Source: Streptococcus sp. SN-1
Lineage (GTDB): Bacteria > Bacillota > Bacilli > Lactobacillales > Streptococcaceae
DNA length: 64,000 nucleotides
Assembly (NCBI RefSeq): GCF_041154385.1
Contig: NZ_AP028929.1
Coordinates: 1,364,001 to 1,428,000, forward strand
Direction of reading: 5' to 3'
In this document: one piece after another, positions 9,462 through 18,745 of the stretch
How the letters are laid out: every line of letters begins with the position of its first letter
Position numbering within the stretch: position 1 is the first letter of the stretch
Notes under the pieces: generated by a model
Told to the model about the DNA's origin: nothing
What the model saw: the letters and a program-made list of their open reading frames with translations, nothing else
Database searches by the model: none
Made by a program: the position numbers and the translations under genes

Positions 9462-10571
9462 CTAAAATTCTGTAAAGAGTAGTTGGATTTCAGGAGTAAT
9501 GGAAATCCAGTCGTCACGATGAATCAAGACACCCTTGGCTTTTTGAGAACGCAACATATCCTCCAAAGCAGATGCTCCAAATTGCACGCGTCCTTTTCCA
9601 AGTGATTTTCCACTTTCCTTGTCACATACTGTCACAATATCACCGTAAGAAAAGGCTCCTTCTGCATCAACAACACCAGATAAAAGGAGACTCTTTCCAT
9701 GTAGAGAGAGAGCTTCTGCAGCCCCTTTATCAACCCAAATAGAACCTTGACTCTGAGCATAGAAGGCCAGCCATTGTTTCTGGGTACGAAGTCCCTTCTC
9801 TTGCGCAACAAAGTAGGAACCATCCTTGGTCTTCTCCGCTGCTTCAATCATGGCATCCGTCTTCAAAGATGAGCAGATATAAACAGGAACTCCTGATTCC
9901 GTCGCAATGGTAGCAGCTTTGATTTTTGTGAGCATGCCCCCAGTTCCATTTGAAGAACCGGCACCACCGGCCATATCAATAATCTCACGATTGATAGTCT
10001 CGATTCGCTCCAAGCGTTTGGCTCTTGGATCTGAATTAGGATTTCCAGTATAAAGACCGTCTACGTCTGTCAAGAGGACCAAAAGGTCTGCTTGGACCAT
10101 GGCTGCTACCTGAGCACTTAGAGTATCATTGTCCCCAACCTTGAGCTCATCAATAACGACACTGTCATTCTCATTGATGATAGGAATTGCCCCACGGCTA
10201 AGTAGAACTGACAAAGCCTGATGGGCATTTTTATAACGGCGCTTATCCACAAAATCATCCTGGGTCAGCAAGATTTGTGCAGAAACGATTTGGCGCAAGA
10301 GAAGATTGGTCGTGTATTCTTCCAACAAAAGCCCTTGCCCTACCGCTGCTGAAGCCTGTTTATCAGCAATCTTAGTCGGACGCTTTTTAAATCCTAAGGC
10401 TCCAAAACCAGCAGCAATGGCACCTGACGACACCAAAATCAATTCATGACCAGCCTCGTGCAGCATAGCCAACTGCTGGGTAATAGCCTTTACCTTACTA
10501 CGTGATAAACTTCCATCCTCATTTGTCAGAGAAGAAGTCCCCACCTTAAAGACAATCCGTTTGTATTTCAT
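9462..10571 (-). CDS. proB: Glutamate 5-kinase
   Basis: A 369-residue kinase, the committed and usually proline-inhibited step. The N-terminal amino-acid-kinase domain ([24 protein letters not shown]) is followed by a C-terminal PUA domain (from about residue 280). The start is the ATG at 10571, since GGAG precedes it by eight bases; a start seven codons earlier has no ribosome site. First gene of proBAC. Confidence 0.97.
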   Translation of the reverse strand: MKYKRIVFKVGTSSLTNEDGSLSRSKVKAITQQLAMLHEAGHELILVSSGAIAAGFGALGFKKRPTKIADKQASAAVGQGLLLEEYTTNLLLRQIVSAQILLTQDDFVDKRRYKNAHQALSVLLSRGAIPIINENDSVVIDELKVGDNDTLSAQVAAMVQADLLVLLTDVDGLYTGNPNSDPRAKRLERIETINREIIDMAGGAGSSNGTGGMLTKIKAATIATESGVPVYICSSLKTDAMIEAAEKTKDGSYFVAQEKGLRTQKQWLAFYAQSQGSIWVDKGAAEALSLHGKSLLLSGVVDAEGAFSYGDIVTVCDKESGKSLGKGRVQFGASALEDMLRSQKAKGVLIHRDDWISITPEIQLLFTEF

Positions 10572-10600
10572 AGTCTCACTCCGATTCTTCATATTTATCC

Positions 10601-10609
10601 ATTATAACA
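10601..10609 (-). promoter_or_regulatory. Extended -10 promoter of proBAC
   Basis: TGT-TATAAT on the minus strand about 30 bases before proB. The -35 region is poor, so it would rely on the TG extension. Confidence 0.5.
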
Positions 10610-10639
10610 TGAATGGCAGGAAATAGAAAAGAGTTGATA

Positions 10640-10675
10640 GGAAAAAGAAGGCCCTAAAACCTTCTTTTTTACTAC
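10640..10675 (-). terminator. Terminator after pce
   Basis: AAAGAAGG, a loop and CCTTCTTTTT on the minus strand directly after the pce stop. It separates the lysR-lspA-rluD-pce unit from proBAC. Confidence 0.65.
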
Positions 10676-12555
10676 TGTTCTGATTCTGATTTGTTTGCAC
10701 GCGTTTCAGAGCTTTGTGAAGTTACTGAAGTCAAATCTTGACTAGTTGAAGAACCAGTAACACTTTCATGTTGGCTCGTTTCTTTATTTACAAGATCTTT
10801 TTTCACTACTTCTTTGGCTTCTTTTATTTCTGAATTACTTGTAGCTCTAGTTAAAGTAGATTTCTCGACCGGAACATCCACTAACCAGGCACCACTTGAA
10901 TCAACAGTATAGCCTTCTGGTGTCTTACCGCTCACAAGTAATTGACCATTTTCTTTCAAGAAGTACCATTTATCCTTGTCTTTAATCCAACCAACAGCTC
11001 GTGAACCATCTTCCTTGTAGAAATACCAAGCATTTGCCTTTTTAAGCCAACCTTGCTTCATAGCTCCTGAATCTTCTAGATAATAATGGTTACCAGCAAC
11101 TTCTATCTCACCTGTCTTCATGATACCAGCAGAATCCATATAGTACCAGGTTTCTTTATCTTTTACCCAGCCCGTTTTCATTTCTCCTGATTGAGCAAAG
11201 TAATACCATTGACCCTTATATTGAAGCCAACCTGTCTTCATAGAGCCATCGTTTGATAAATAATAGTTCTGACTTCCAGTATTTACCCAACCAATTTCCA
11301 TCTGATTTTCTTTGTTGAAATAATACCAGATTCCATCAATTTTCTTCCAATTTTTAGCAGAAGCACCAGAGTCTGTCAAATAGAACCAACGATTGTTCCA
11401 TTTTTTCCATTGATTCTGTAACAAGATACCCGTTTGGTTAAAGTAATACCATTCACCTTCGATTTCATTCCAACCGACAGCATACTCTCCTGTAGAATCA
11501 GGCGCTTGATACCACCAATTCCCATATGCACTCTTATGCCAACCAGCTTGAAAACTTGGGATATGCTTGTAGGATGTTGAAATATTGACAAACCCATCTT
11601 TTCGAATATCAAAAACTGTCGCATCATAGTCTTTGCTGGCTGCATTAATTCTCTCAATTCCTCGTTCTTTGAGCCAATTGACATACTCACTATCAACACC
11701 ATTTTTCCAAGGTAGACTATCTGAAGTTTGAACAATCAAACTCGGACTCAAATTTTTAATGAAATCCTTGGTGTTTGATTTATTAGTATCATAGTGATGA
11801 TTAAACTTCATCAAATCAACTTTTCCAATGAGAGGACCATACTTGTCTTCTGCTCCATGAACATTGTCTAAGTCGCCCCCAAGGTAAATTTTCTTTCCAT
11901 TGACTTTCACTACACTAATCAAGGAATTGGAATTATCATCCCAAATTTTCTTTAATTCACCTGATGAATCAGTTTCATTTTCATAATTATAGAGTTGAAT
12001 ATCCATGTCCCCAAACTGAAAATGAGCATCTCCTTGTGTGATGTTTTGAATCACTGAAACACCTTTTTCTGCGGCAGTCTGTAAAACCTTATCATAACCG
12101 TACAGATTATCCCATAAACGTTCAGAATTAGTAATACGATTATCACTATATTTTTTAAGATAGACTCGGTCAACTGGATAGGTAGACAGTAATTCATCAA
12201 CATTTCCAATATGATCACTGTGGGTATGGGTCACTAAAATAAAATCAAGTTTTTGGACACCCAATTCCTTCAAACGACGAAAGACACGGTCTGTCAGAAC
12301 ATGCTTATAAGACGTTTCAATTCCTTCTCTCCATGGATAACGAGAATCACTTCCATCAGGGAAATCATAATCTTCTCCTGTATCCACCATAGCAAAATGT
12401 CCATTACTTTCAAGAATGATCGCATCACTTCCACCTTCTTGAACATTTATAAAGTGGATTTTATTTCCTGAACTTTCTTGAGCTTGAACATTCCCGTGCC
12501 ATGACAAACCTAAAAAAGCGCCTGCAAGTACTAAACTAGTTAATTTCTTTTTCAT
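10672..12555 (-). CDS. pce: Choline-binding phosphorylcholine esterase Pce/CbpE
   Basis: A 627-residue surface enzyme that removes phosphorylcholine from teichoic acid. It has a signal peptide (residues 1-25, cleavage near VQA-QE), then a metallo-beta-lactamase-fold catalytic domain with the metal motif HTHSDH at 110-115. From about residue 335 to 540 there are roughly ten choline-binding repeats (pattern GWxxxxGxWYYF), then a low-complexity Ser/Thr/Glu tail of about 85 residues. It anchors non-covalently to choline on the wall. The gene begins two bases after rluD and appears to ride in the lysR-lspA-rluD message. This gene marks the pneumococcus/mitis lineage. Confidence 0.95.
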   Translation of the reverse strand: MKKKLTSLVLAGAFLGLSWHGNVQAQESSGNKIHFINVQEGGSDAIILESNGHFAMVDTGEDYDFPDGSDSRYPWREGIETSYKHVLTDRVFRRLKELGVQKLDFILVTHTHSDHIGNVDELLSTYPVDRVYLKKYSDNRITNSERLWDNLYGYDKVLQTAAEKGVSVIQNITQGDAHFQFGDMDIQLYNYENETDSSGELKKIWDDNSNSLISVVKVNGKKIYLGGDLDNVHGAEDKYGPLIGKVDLMKFNHHYDTNKSNTKDFIKNLSPSLIVQTSDSLPWKNGVDSEYVNWLKERGIERINAASKDYDATVFDIRKDGFVNISTSYKHIPSFQAGWHKSAYGNWWYQAPDSTGEYAVGWNEIEGEWYYFNQTGILLQNQWKKWNNRWFYLTDSGASAKNWKKIDGIWYYFNKENQMEIGWVNTGSQNYYLSNDGSMKTGWLQYKGQWYYFAQSGEMKTGWVKDKETWYYMDSAGIMKTGEIEVAGNHYYLEDSGAMKQGWLKKANAWYFYKEDGSRAVGWIKDKDKWYFLKENGQLLVSGKTPEGYTVDSSGAWLVDVPVEKSTLTRATSNSEIKEAKEVVKKDLVNKETSQHESVTGSSTSQDLTSVTSQSSETRANKSESEQ

Positions 12556-12557
12556 TC

Positions 12558-13445
12558 TTACTTTCTCAATCTCTCCAATGTTTCCTTAAAAATCTCTGGG
12601 ATATCTGCTGTAAATTCCATGGTCTCACCTGTTCTAGGATGAGTAAATCCTAGCGTCTTGGCATGGAGAAACTGTCCATGCCCCTTAAGTGTCTTACGTG
12701 GACCATAAACTTCATCCCCAGCGACTGGATGGCCAATATAAGCCATATGGACACGAATCTGATGAGTGCGACCTGTCTCCAGCTGCAACTCCACTAAGCT
12801 GTAATCACCAAAGCGTTCCAAGACGTGAAAACGGGTCACTGCAGGCTTACCTTTGGCAGTCACAGCCTGTTTCTTACGATCTTTTTCACTGCGGCCAATC
12901 GGTGCTTCAATCACACCGCGATCATTGGGCAGATTTCCATGAACAATCGCCCAATATTTGCGGAGAGACTTTTTATCCTTGAGTTCTTGAGCAAGTGCTA
13001 GATGCGCCTCATCATTTTTAGCAATCATAAGAAGACCTGACGTATCCTTATCAATACGGTGAACAATTCCCGGACGCAAAACCCCATTGATACCAGATAA
13101 GTCCTTAATATGATACATAAGGGCATTTACTAGGGTTCCACTAGTATGACCAGCACTCGGATGCACAACCATCCCCTGAGGCTTGTTAACGACGGCCACA
13201 TCCTCATCTTGGTAGATGATTTCTAGCGGAAGATTCTCAGCTACATACTCTAAGATCTCTGGCTCTGGCACATGGTAGGTGACGACATCGCCCTCTTGGA
13301 CAGTGTATTTAGCTTTCTTGACTTGGCCATTCACCAAGACCTGTCCTGATTTGATTTGTTCATTCGCGAGACTGCGTGATAATTCTGTCAAATCCGACAA
13401 AGCCTTATCCAAACGCAGGCCACCAGTTTCAATTTTAATTTCCAT
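12558..13445 (-). CDS. rluD: Ribosomal large-subunit pseudouridine synthase, RluD type
   Basis: A 295-residue synthase with an N-terminal S4 RNA-binding domain (residues 10-75) and a catalytic domain carrying GIVHRIDKDTSGLL, where the Asp is the catalytic residue, plus LETGRTHQIRVH. It probably modifies helix 69 of 23S rRNA, although RluA-family members are hard to tell apart. It overlaps the end of lspA by 11 bases. Confidence 0.88.
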   Translation of the reverse strand: MEIKIETGGLRLDKALSDLTELSRSLANEQIKSGQVLVNGQVKKAKYTVQEGDVVTYHVPEPEILEYVAENLPLEIIYQDEDVAVVNKPQGMVVHPSAGHTSGTLVNALMYHIKDLSGINGVLRPGIVHRIDKDTSGLLMIAKNDEAHLALAQELKDKKSLRKYWAIVHGNLPNDRGVIEAPIGRSEKDRKKQAVTAKGKPAVTRFHVLERFGDYSLVELQLETGRTHQIRVHMAYIGHPVAGDEVYGPRKTLKGHGQFLHAKTLGFTHPRTGETMEFTADIPEIFKETLERLRK

Positions 13446-13896
13446 TTATTTCCTCTTTTAGCATTGCAACCAACAAAATAATCACTCCAACCGTCAAATA
13501 GCTATCTGCCACATTGAAAATTGCAAAATTGATAAAGTCAAGGTGGAACATATCCACAACAAAACCCTGACTGATCCTGTCAATAAAGTTTCCAAGACCA
13601 CCCGCGATTATCAGAGTCAAACCCAAGACCATCCAGAATGAGTCCTCCATATGTTTATGTAAATACCAAACGGCACCTACCACGACAACCAGAGTAATGA
13701 CAGCGAATAACAACTGCTGATCTTGTAAGATAGAAAAGGCTGCCCCTCGATTTTGCAGGTAGGTCAAGCTAACGAAATTGGGAATCCAAGAGCGCACTTC
13801 ACCCAGTGGAATCTGCTGGACGATATAGGATTTGACCAACTGATCCAGCCCAATCAAAAGCAGTACAATGACTGCCACTATTCCTCTTTTTTTCAT
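13435..13896 (-). CDS. lspA: Lipoprotein signal peptidase II
   Basis: A 153-residue four-helix membrane aspartyl protease that cleaves prolipoproteins. It has VSLTYLQNRGAAFSIL, GGLGNFIDRI (first catalytic Asp) and FNVADSYLTVGV (second catalytic Asp). It overlaps lysR by four bases and rluD by 11, so the three are translationally coupled. Substrates here include the lipoprotein at 62800. Confidence 0.96.
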   Translation of the reverse strand: MKKRGIVAVIVLLLIGLDQLVKSYIVQQIPLGEVRSWIPNFVSLTYLQNRGAAFSILQDQQLLFAVITLVVVVGAVWYLHKHMEDSFWMVLGLTLIIAGGLGNFIDRISQGFVVDMFHLDFINFAIFNVADSYLTVGVIILLVAMLKEEINGN

Positions 13897-14801
13897 GATT
13901 TCCTCTTCTGATTAAAATATTCTTGCATGACTTCTACAAAGAGGGTCCCAGCTTGACTGAGCTCCACTTCCTCACGTTTAACATAAACCATGCGATTATC
14001 CAAATTATCCTTGAGACGAATAACTGTGATACCATTGACACTATCACTATCTAAAAATCCAGATCCTGTTGCATAGGCGTCCGTCCGCTCCAAAATACCA
14101 TTCAAAGTAGCACGGTCTGTCACATTAAACATCTGTGAACTAGCACTGGTATCGACAAAGTTCTCTGAATAATAAAGGTACTCGTCTTTTTCTTGAGTGA
14201 AACGAACCGTTGGTAGATCAGCTAAATCCTCCATGACCAATTCCTCTTTCTGGGCTAAAGGATGCCCTTCACGAAGATAAATGTGGGTATGAAAGGGAAT
14301 CAACTCAATGACCTCCAGGCCTAGCTTTTCAACCCGCTGCATGATCCCCTTTTTATTTTGATTGTTGAGGTAGATAATCCCAATCTCACTGTGCCCCTGA
14401 GCTACTTCATCAAGTATTTGAACTGTAGTAGACTCAAAAATACGGAAATTTTTATAATCAGGATAGCGCTCTGAAAAGGCCGTAATGGTTGGTGGCAAGA
14501 AGTCATAGTGCTGACTAGCAATGGAAAATTCATCTTTCTCTTCTTCAGGATTAGCATACTGATTTTGAAAAATATCAAATCCTTTAACCAATTCTTGCGC
14601 TTTTTCATAGAATTCCATACCACGACGAGTCAAGAAAGTCCCTGAGCTGGTCCGACGGAAAATCTTAAAGCCCAACTCTTTTTCCAAATCACGAACAGAA
14701 ATGGACAGACTCGGCTGACTAACATACATCTTTTCAGCAGCTTCACGGAAAGTACCGCTATTGGCAATAGCCACAACATAGCGTAATTGTTGAATGTTCA
14801 T
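13893..14801 (-). CDS. LysR-family transcriptional regulator (CpsY/MtaR-like)
   Basis: A 302-residue regulator with an N-terminal winged helix (MNIQQLRYVVAIANSGTFREAAE, recognition helix VSQPSLSISVRDLEKELG) and a LysR substrate-binding domain. Its place directly before lspA resembles the streptococcal CpsY/MtaR regulators of methionine and related genes; that functional link is inference. GGGGGT precedes the ATG. It is the first gene of a unit with lspA, rluD and pce. Confidence 0.88.
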   Translation of the reverse strand: MNIQQLRYVVAIANSGTFREAAEKMYVSQPSLSISVRDLEKELGFKIFRRTSSGTFLTRRGMEFYEKAQELVKGFDIFQNQYANPEEEKDEFSIASQHYDFLPPTITAFSERYPDYKNFRIFESTTVQILDEVAQGHSEIGIIYLNNQNKKGIMQRVEKLGLEVIELIPFHTHIYLREGHPLAQKEELVMEDLADLPTVRFTQEKDEYLYYSENFVDTSASSQMFNVTDRATLNGILERTDAYATGSGFLDSDSVNGITVIRLKDNLDNRMVYVKREEVELSQAGTLFVEVMQEYFNQKRKS

Positions 14802-14829
14802 CTTCTACCCCCAACTTCTTTATCTTTTC

Positions 14830-14857
14830 ATTATACCATATTTTAGAAGTTTTCCAA
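14830..14857 (-). promoter_or_regulatory. Promoter of lysR-lspA-rluD-pce
   Basis: TTGGAA (14852-14857), a 16-base spacer ending TGG, and TATAAT (14830-14835) on the minus strand. Confidence 0.65.
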
Positions 14858-14859
14858 AA

Positions 14860-15676
14860 AGGAAAAAAGTAGCAGTAGAAATCCAACACAAACTACGCTA
14901 GAATAATTATGATTTACACCGGAGTCTGGACAACAACTAGATTCCAACTAAAATTACATAGTAATTTCAGTCTTCAATACTATCAAGCTTAAAGAAATAC
15001 TGTGTAGTTCTTGAAAATGGACGTTTTAGATACTAGATTCTTTAATCAATTTCAACCAATGTCATCTCCTTTTTTCAAATAATTATTCCTATTCCTAACT
15101 GGATCAAGTTCATCTTTGCTTTAAATAAAGATAGATTTACTCCCTATTGAATCACCGTATCATAAACTTAGGAGATTTTCTCATTCAAAGTCGTTCTATG
15201 TTTCTCAATATCTCTCTTACTCATATTTTCTTTAGTCAGCCTACTTTCGCGCATCAGTAATGTGAAATATATAAAGGACTTTTTATAAGACGATTGACTT
15301 ATTAACTGGAACGGAGTTGATTAATTATTTTATAGATAATATATGTATCCTGTCTCAGACATTTTATTGGAATTACTTTTTAGTTCATTTTGACGATTTT
15401 AGACCCAGAGAATACTTAACGTCCATAAGCGAAAAGTAAGCTCTTCATGAGTGTAATTGAATGAAAGTACAGGCTAGCAGTGTAAGGTCTCTCCCCATTA
15501 ACACTTGACCAGGGATACTGTTCACAAATAGACTAATTATTCTCGATTCGTGAGTTATTGGAATATCGTAAGCCAGATTTACTTCCAAACTTAACTGAGT
15601 TGTGTTATAATTTCTATATAATGCCTAAATTTTTAAGTATTTTATTCTCATTTTAATTACAAACCATGACACAAGA
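14860..15676. other. AT-rich intergenic debris, no intact gene
   Basis: No reading frame with both a start and a ribosome site. Two stop-free stretches may be gene fragments. One is on the plus strand, 15275-15439 (54 codons, contains DLLTGTELINYFIDNI). The other is on the minus strand, about 15168-15320, and ends with SKRDIEKHRTTLNEKIS. I do not recognise either. The region separates the conserved lysR unit from the accessory methyltransferase pair. Confidence 0.5.
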
Positions 15677-15765
15677 AAATGAGCATCTCCAACTATGGAA
15701 ATGCTCATTTTTTAATATATAGAAGTACTTTTTTGCCTAGCATCATTTCTTTTTACAATTTATTA
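15677..15765 (-). repeat. 3'-end repeat with terminator hairpin, copy 1
   Basis: About 90 bases covering the last codons of the methyltransferase (AAAAAGAAATGA), a linker GC(T/A)nnGCAAAAAA..ACTTCTA, and a 12-bp hairpin at 15679-15708 followed by T. A gap-free copy of about 79% identity is at 45519-45600. Two stem pairs differ between copies by compensating changes. It serves as the terminator of the methyltransferase unit. Confidence 0.7.
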
Positions 15766-16462
15766 TTAAGAATCTTGGATAGTTTGATTTTTCATCATTT
15801 GGAATTTCTAAAATACTGTCGATTTCAAAATTAAATCGCTTTAACAACTTAGTATACATACTAAGTGGTCGATGAATATGTGTTGTTTTATACGAAGTAG
15901 TTTGGTTTGTTATTTTAAACTCACTTTCAATAATAAGTTCTTGTGAATAATTATACCAACTCTCATTTTCATATTTCCAATATTTAGGCCAAAAATAAGG
16001 GTGAGTTATAGAAAATATAAAATTCCCCCCCTTTGTAAGTAAATTACTGATTGCTTTGATACATTCATTAATATTTACTACATCCATTAAAACCATATTA
16101 GCTACAGCAATTTCATATTTGCCTTTACTAAAATCCTCAATCGAACAATTGTAAAAATTTAAATCGTTTTTAGTGTACTTATTTTTTGCTAATTCAATAT
16201 TTTTTTTACTTAAATCTATACCAACTGTTTCTTTTACAGATAACGAAAGATAATTTGTTAAGTATCCTGAACCACATCCTAAATCAATTAACTTTTTTTG
16301 AGATGCGTTTTCAATCAACTCTATTTGTTTAGAAATATTTGGGAGTAAAATCTGATGAAAACTCGTATCCTTTTTACTTTCAATTTGTTTTTGTCTTAAG
16401 AGTGCAATTTTATCCCATTCGTTTGCTACATCCTTATTGAATTTTTGTTGTAATACTTTCAT
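15743..16462 (-). CDS. Class I SAM-dependent methyltransferase, substrate unknown
   Basis: A 239-residue soluble methyltransferase: motif I LIDLGCGSGYLTNYL (near residue 58), the acidic SAM-ribose residue in VGIDLSKKNIELA, and motif IV-like VANMVLMDVV. The fold resembles UbiE/small-molecule methyltransferases. The substrate cannot be read from the sequence. Its ATG overlaps the stop of the membrane-protein gene upstream (ATGA) and it lacks a good ribosome site, so translation is probably coupled. Very AT-rich, unlike the flanking core genes, which suggests acquisition. Confidence 0.8.
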   Translation of the reverse strand: MKVLQQKFNKDVANEWDKIALLRQKQIESKKDTSFHQILLPNISKQIELIENASQKKLIDLGCGSGYLTNYLSLSVKETVGIDLSKKNIELAKNKYTKNDLNFYNCSIEDFSKGKYEIAVANMVLMDVVNINECIKAISNLLTKGGNFIFSITHPYFWPKYWKYENESWYNYSQELIIESEFKITNQTTSYKTTHIHRPLSMYTKLLKRFNFEIDSILEIPNDEKSNYPRFLIINCKKK

Positions 16463-17076
16463 TTTTTACTAACTTTCTTTAATAAAGTGCATAAATCCTC
16501 AGCAAGAGAATATTCAATTGCACCACTTTTGTCAAATTCTTTAATTTTTCGAACTTCTCCTTCTTGATATCCAATGGCTAATCTTGGGTTAGATCTGCCA
16601 TAATGAATAAAAGTAAACCGAGTTTCTGGAGTATAATCTATATCACTATAATCATAAATTTCCGCTCCATATTTTTTTAATTCACAGGCACATTCTGAAT
16701 GCTTTTTCAAAATTATACTTAATTCATGTTTTTGGGCCTTATCTAGCAAAATTTTATACGTATCATCATGGAGGCTTACCCAAGATAAATCACGACTAAT
16801 AATTACAGTATGACCGTCATTATTAACCCAATTTCTCATATATTTCTTTATTTCATTATCGCTATGAAATATATTTTTTGTATGAGTATTATATATTTTT
16901 ATCATTCTTAATAATGTAAGTATAAAATATCCAATTATAAATATCCAAACAATATTTTTTAGAAACAAGGGGATATCAGAATTAATCGCAAATACAGTAA
17001 TAATGGCATCTGCAATCAATGAGAATATTTTTTCATAAAAATTCCAATCTTTAATATGTTTTAAGTTCTTAAACAC
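16459..17076 (-). CDS. Unrecognised two-helix membrane protein with soluble C-terminal domain
   Basis: A 205-residue protein. Two membrane segments lie at about residues 16-33 and 38-60, followed by an alpha/beta domain with segments GHTVIISRDLSWVSL and TRFTFIHYGRSNPRLAIGY. The alternating strands and the final H/R-containing strand faintly recall phospholipase-D-like folds, but no HKD motif is present, so I assign no function. The start is GTG at 17076 with GAGGT seven bases before it; a good promoter is upstream. It overlaps the methyltransferase gene, so the two form one unit. Confidence 0.7.
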   Translation of the reverse strand: MFKNLKHIKDWNFYEKIFSLIADAIITVFAINSDIPLFLKNIVWIFIIGYFILTLLRMIKIYNTHTKNIFHSDNEIKKYMRNWVNNDGHTVIISRDLSWVSLHDDTYKILLDKAQKHELSIILKKHSECACELKKYGAEIYDYSDIDYTPETRFTFIHYGRSNPRLAIGYQEGEVRKIKEFDKSGAIEYSLAEDLCTLLKKVSKK

Positions 17077-17117
17077 TTTGACTACCTCGATTTATTTTTG
17101 ATTATAATAATAATTTA

Positions 17118-17146
17118 ATTATATCTGAAATATTCGTTTTTTACAA
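17118..17146 (-). promoter_or_regulatory. Promoter of the membrane-protein/methyltransferase unit
   Basis: TTGTAA (17141-17146), 17-base spacer, TATAAT (17118-17123) on the minus strand, about 40 bases before the GTG start. Confidence 0.6.
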
Positions 17147-17149
17147 CTA

Positions 17150-17470
17150 CAACATTGAAAATACGAAAATTAACTACTCCTACTTTTTAATATTTCCAAA
17201 ATACCTCACCATAAGTATCCAATAACGCGGTATACTCGAAAATCTTTAGACTATTAAACTTAATAATAGTTTCTATACCGGAGATTTCTTATTTTCACCT
17301 TTCTTGTACGGTTTCAAACAATGGTAAAATAAGCCTATAAAACCTTTTTGTTTAAGATATTACCCTCTGGACGATATTCTAGAAGATAGAATAGATATTC
17401 CCAACAAAGTTATAATAATAATAGCTATTACTTTAGCTCCTTAATAACTTTGAGAAAAAATCAGTTTTTT
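17150..17470. other. AT-rich intergenic stretch with a possible coding remnant
   Basis: No complete gene. On the minus strand a stop-free run of about 33 codons ends at a TAA at 17187-17189 with residues LLDTYGEVFWKY; it has no start codon and could be the tail of a lost gene. The rest is featureless. Confidence 0.4.
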
Positions 17471-17506
17471 CAAAAAAACAGGCTCTCCGAAAAACTCGGA
17501 AAGCCT
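17471..17506 (-). terminator. Second terminator after rpmA
   Basis: AGGCTTTCCGA, five-base loop, TCGGAGAGCCT, then G and seven T on the minus strand: an 11-bp stem with one G-U pair. Confidence 0.8.
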
Positions 17507-17520
17507 TATTTAATGCTACT

Positions 17521-17580
17521 TCTAGCTTCCTCGCCTTTACATTTCAAGGCTCGGGATAAAAAGGTTCACTGAACCTTTTT
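17521..17580 (-). terminator. First terminator after rpmA with attached repeat unit
   Basis: A perfect AAAAAGGTTC-AGT-GAACCTTTTT hairpin (17558-17580) begins at the rpmA stop codon. It is followed by CCCGAGCCTTGAAA...AAAGGCGAGGAAGC, which matches the pattern of the repeat unit in the trmFO leader (4205-4325). Confidence 0.8.
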
Positions 17581-17872
17581 ATTTAGCGATTGGGTAAACA
17601 GAAACTTGTTTTTTATCGCGTCCTTTACGTTCAAAGCGTACTACGCCTTCAACTTTAGCGAACAAAGTATCGTCTCCACCACGTCCAACGTTTACACCTG
17701 GATAGATGTGTGTACCACGTTGACGGTAAAGGATTGATCCACCTGTTACAGTTTGTCCGTCAGCTGCTTTAGCTCCAAGACGTTTCGCTTGTGAATCACG
17801 TCCGTTTGATGTAGAACCTCCACCTTTTTTGTGGGCGAAAAGTTGCAAGTTGTTAAGAGTCATTTTTAACAT
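17579..17872 (-). CDS. rpmA: 50S ribosomal protein L27 with cleavable N-terminus
   Basis: A 97-residue L27. As in other Firmicutes it carries an N-terminal extension ([12 protein letters not shown]) that must be cut between F12 and A13 to expose AHKKGGG, whose tail reaches the peptidyl-transferase centre. The processing protease, Prp, is the gene directly upstream. GGAGG lies eight bases before the ATG. Two terminators follow. Confidence 0.98.
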   Translation of the reverse strand: MLKMTLNNLQLFAHKKGGGSTSNGRDSQAKRLGAKAADGQTVTGGSILYRQRGTHIYPGVNVGRGGDDTLFAKVEGVVRFERKGRDKKQVSVYPIAK

Positions 17873-17888
17873 AATGTTTTCCTCCGTG

Positions 17889-18242
<354 letters not shown>

Positions 18243-18248
18243 TTAAAA

Positions 18249-18563
18249 TTAAGCGTTGATTGCGTTGATGACAACTTTTGTATATGGTTGACGGTGACCT
18301 TGTTTACGGTGGCTACCTTTTTTAGGTTTGTACTTGTAAGTAACAACTTTCTTTTGTTTTCCTTGTTTTTCAACAGTTCCAACTACAGTAGCTCCAGCAA
18401 CAAGTGGAGTTCCGACAACAGTGTTTTCACCACCAACAAGAACAACTTCGTTAAAAGTAACTTCTTGACCAGCTTCAACGTTCAATTTCTCAACGTAAAC
18501 TTCTTGACCAACTTCAACTTTAACTTGTTTTCCGCCAGTTTTGATAATTGCGTATGTGCTCAT
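18249..18563 (-). CDS. rplU: 50S ribosomal protein L21
   Basis: A 104-residue L21 beginning [20 protein letters not shown], with the C-terminal basic [19 protein letters not shown] that binds 23S rRNA. GGAGG lies six bases before the ATG. First gene of rplU-prp-rpmA, preceded by a structured leader. Confidence 0.98.
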   Translation of the reverse strand: MSTYAIIKTGGKQVKVEVGQEVYVEKLNVEAGQEVTFNEVVLVGGENTVVGTPLVAGATVVGTVEKQGKQKKVVTYKYKPKKGSHRKQGHRQPYTKVVINAINA

Positions 18564-18569
18564 TATGCA

Positions 18570-18706
18570 CCTCCTATGATTTTTATGGGTTTCCCCGATT
18601 TTTTTGTGAAGACTCGCCTAGCATCGTGGGACGAACCACTTAAACTTGAATAATCAAGCAACGATGTTCGTGCGGTTGCACAGGAATGTGCATAGTCAAC
18701 TCTTCA
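18570..18706 (-). promoter_or_regulatory. L21-type ribosomal-protein leader
   Basis: The roughly 135-base untranslated region before rplU has several potential pairings, for example GTGCACATTCCTGTGCA-like and GGTTCGTCCCACGATGC segments on the minus strand. Its place matches the L21 leader of Firmicutes, thought to mediate autogenous control. I did not fold it; the assignment rests mostly on position. Confidence 0.6.
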
Positions 18707-18735
18707 AGTATAGCATATCTCCTATTTTCTTACAA
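18707..18735 (-). promoter_or_regulatory. Promoter of rplU-prp-rpmA
   Basis: TTGTAA (18730-18735), 17 bases, extended TGC-TATACT (-10 at 18707-18712) on the minus strand. Confidence 0.7.
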
Positions 18736-18745
18736 GTAATAACAC

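Noticed and set aside
10880..11570. Regular repeats in pce as a possible CRISPR or satellite
   Set aside because: They are the DNA of choline-binding repeats: in frame, diverged, period about 60 bases.
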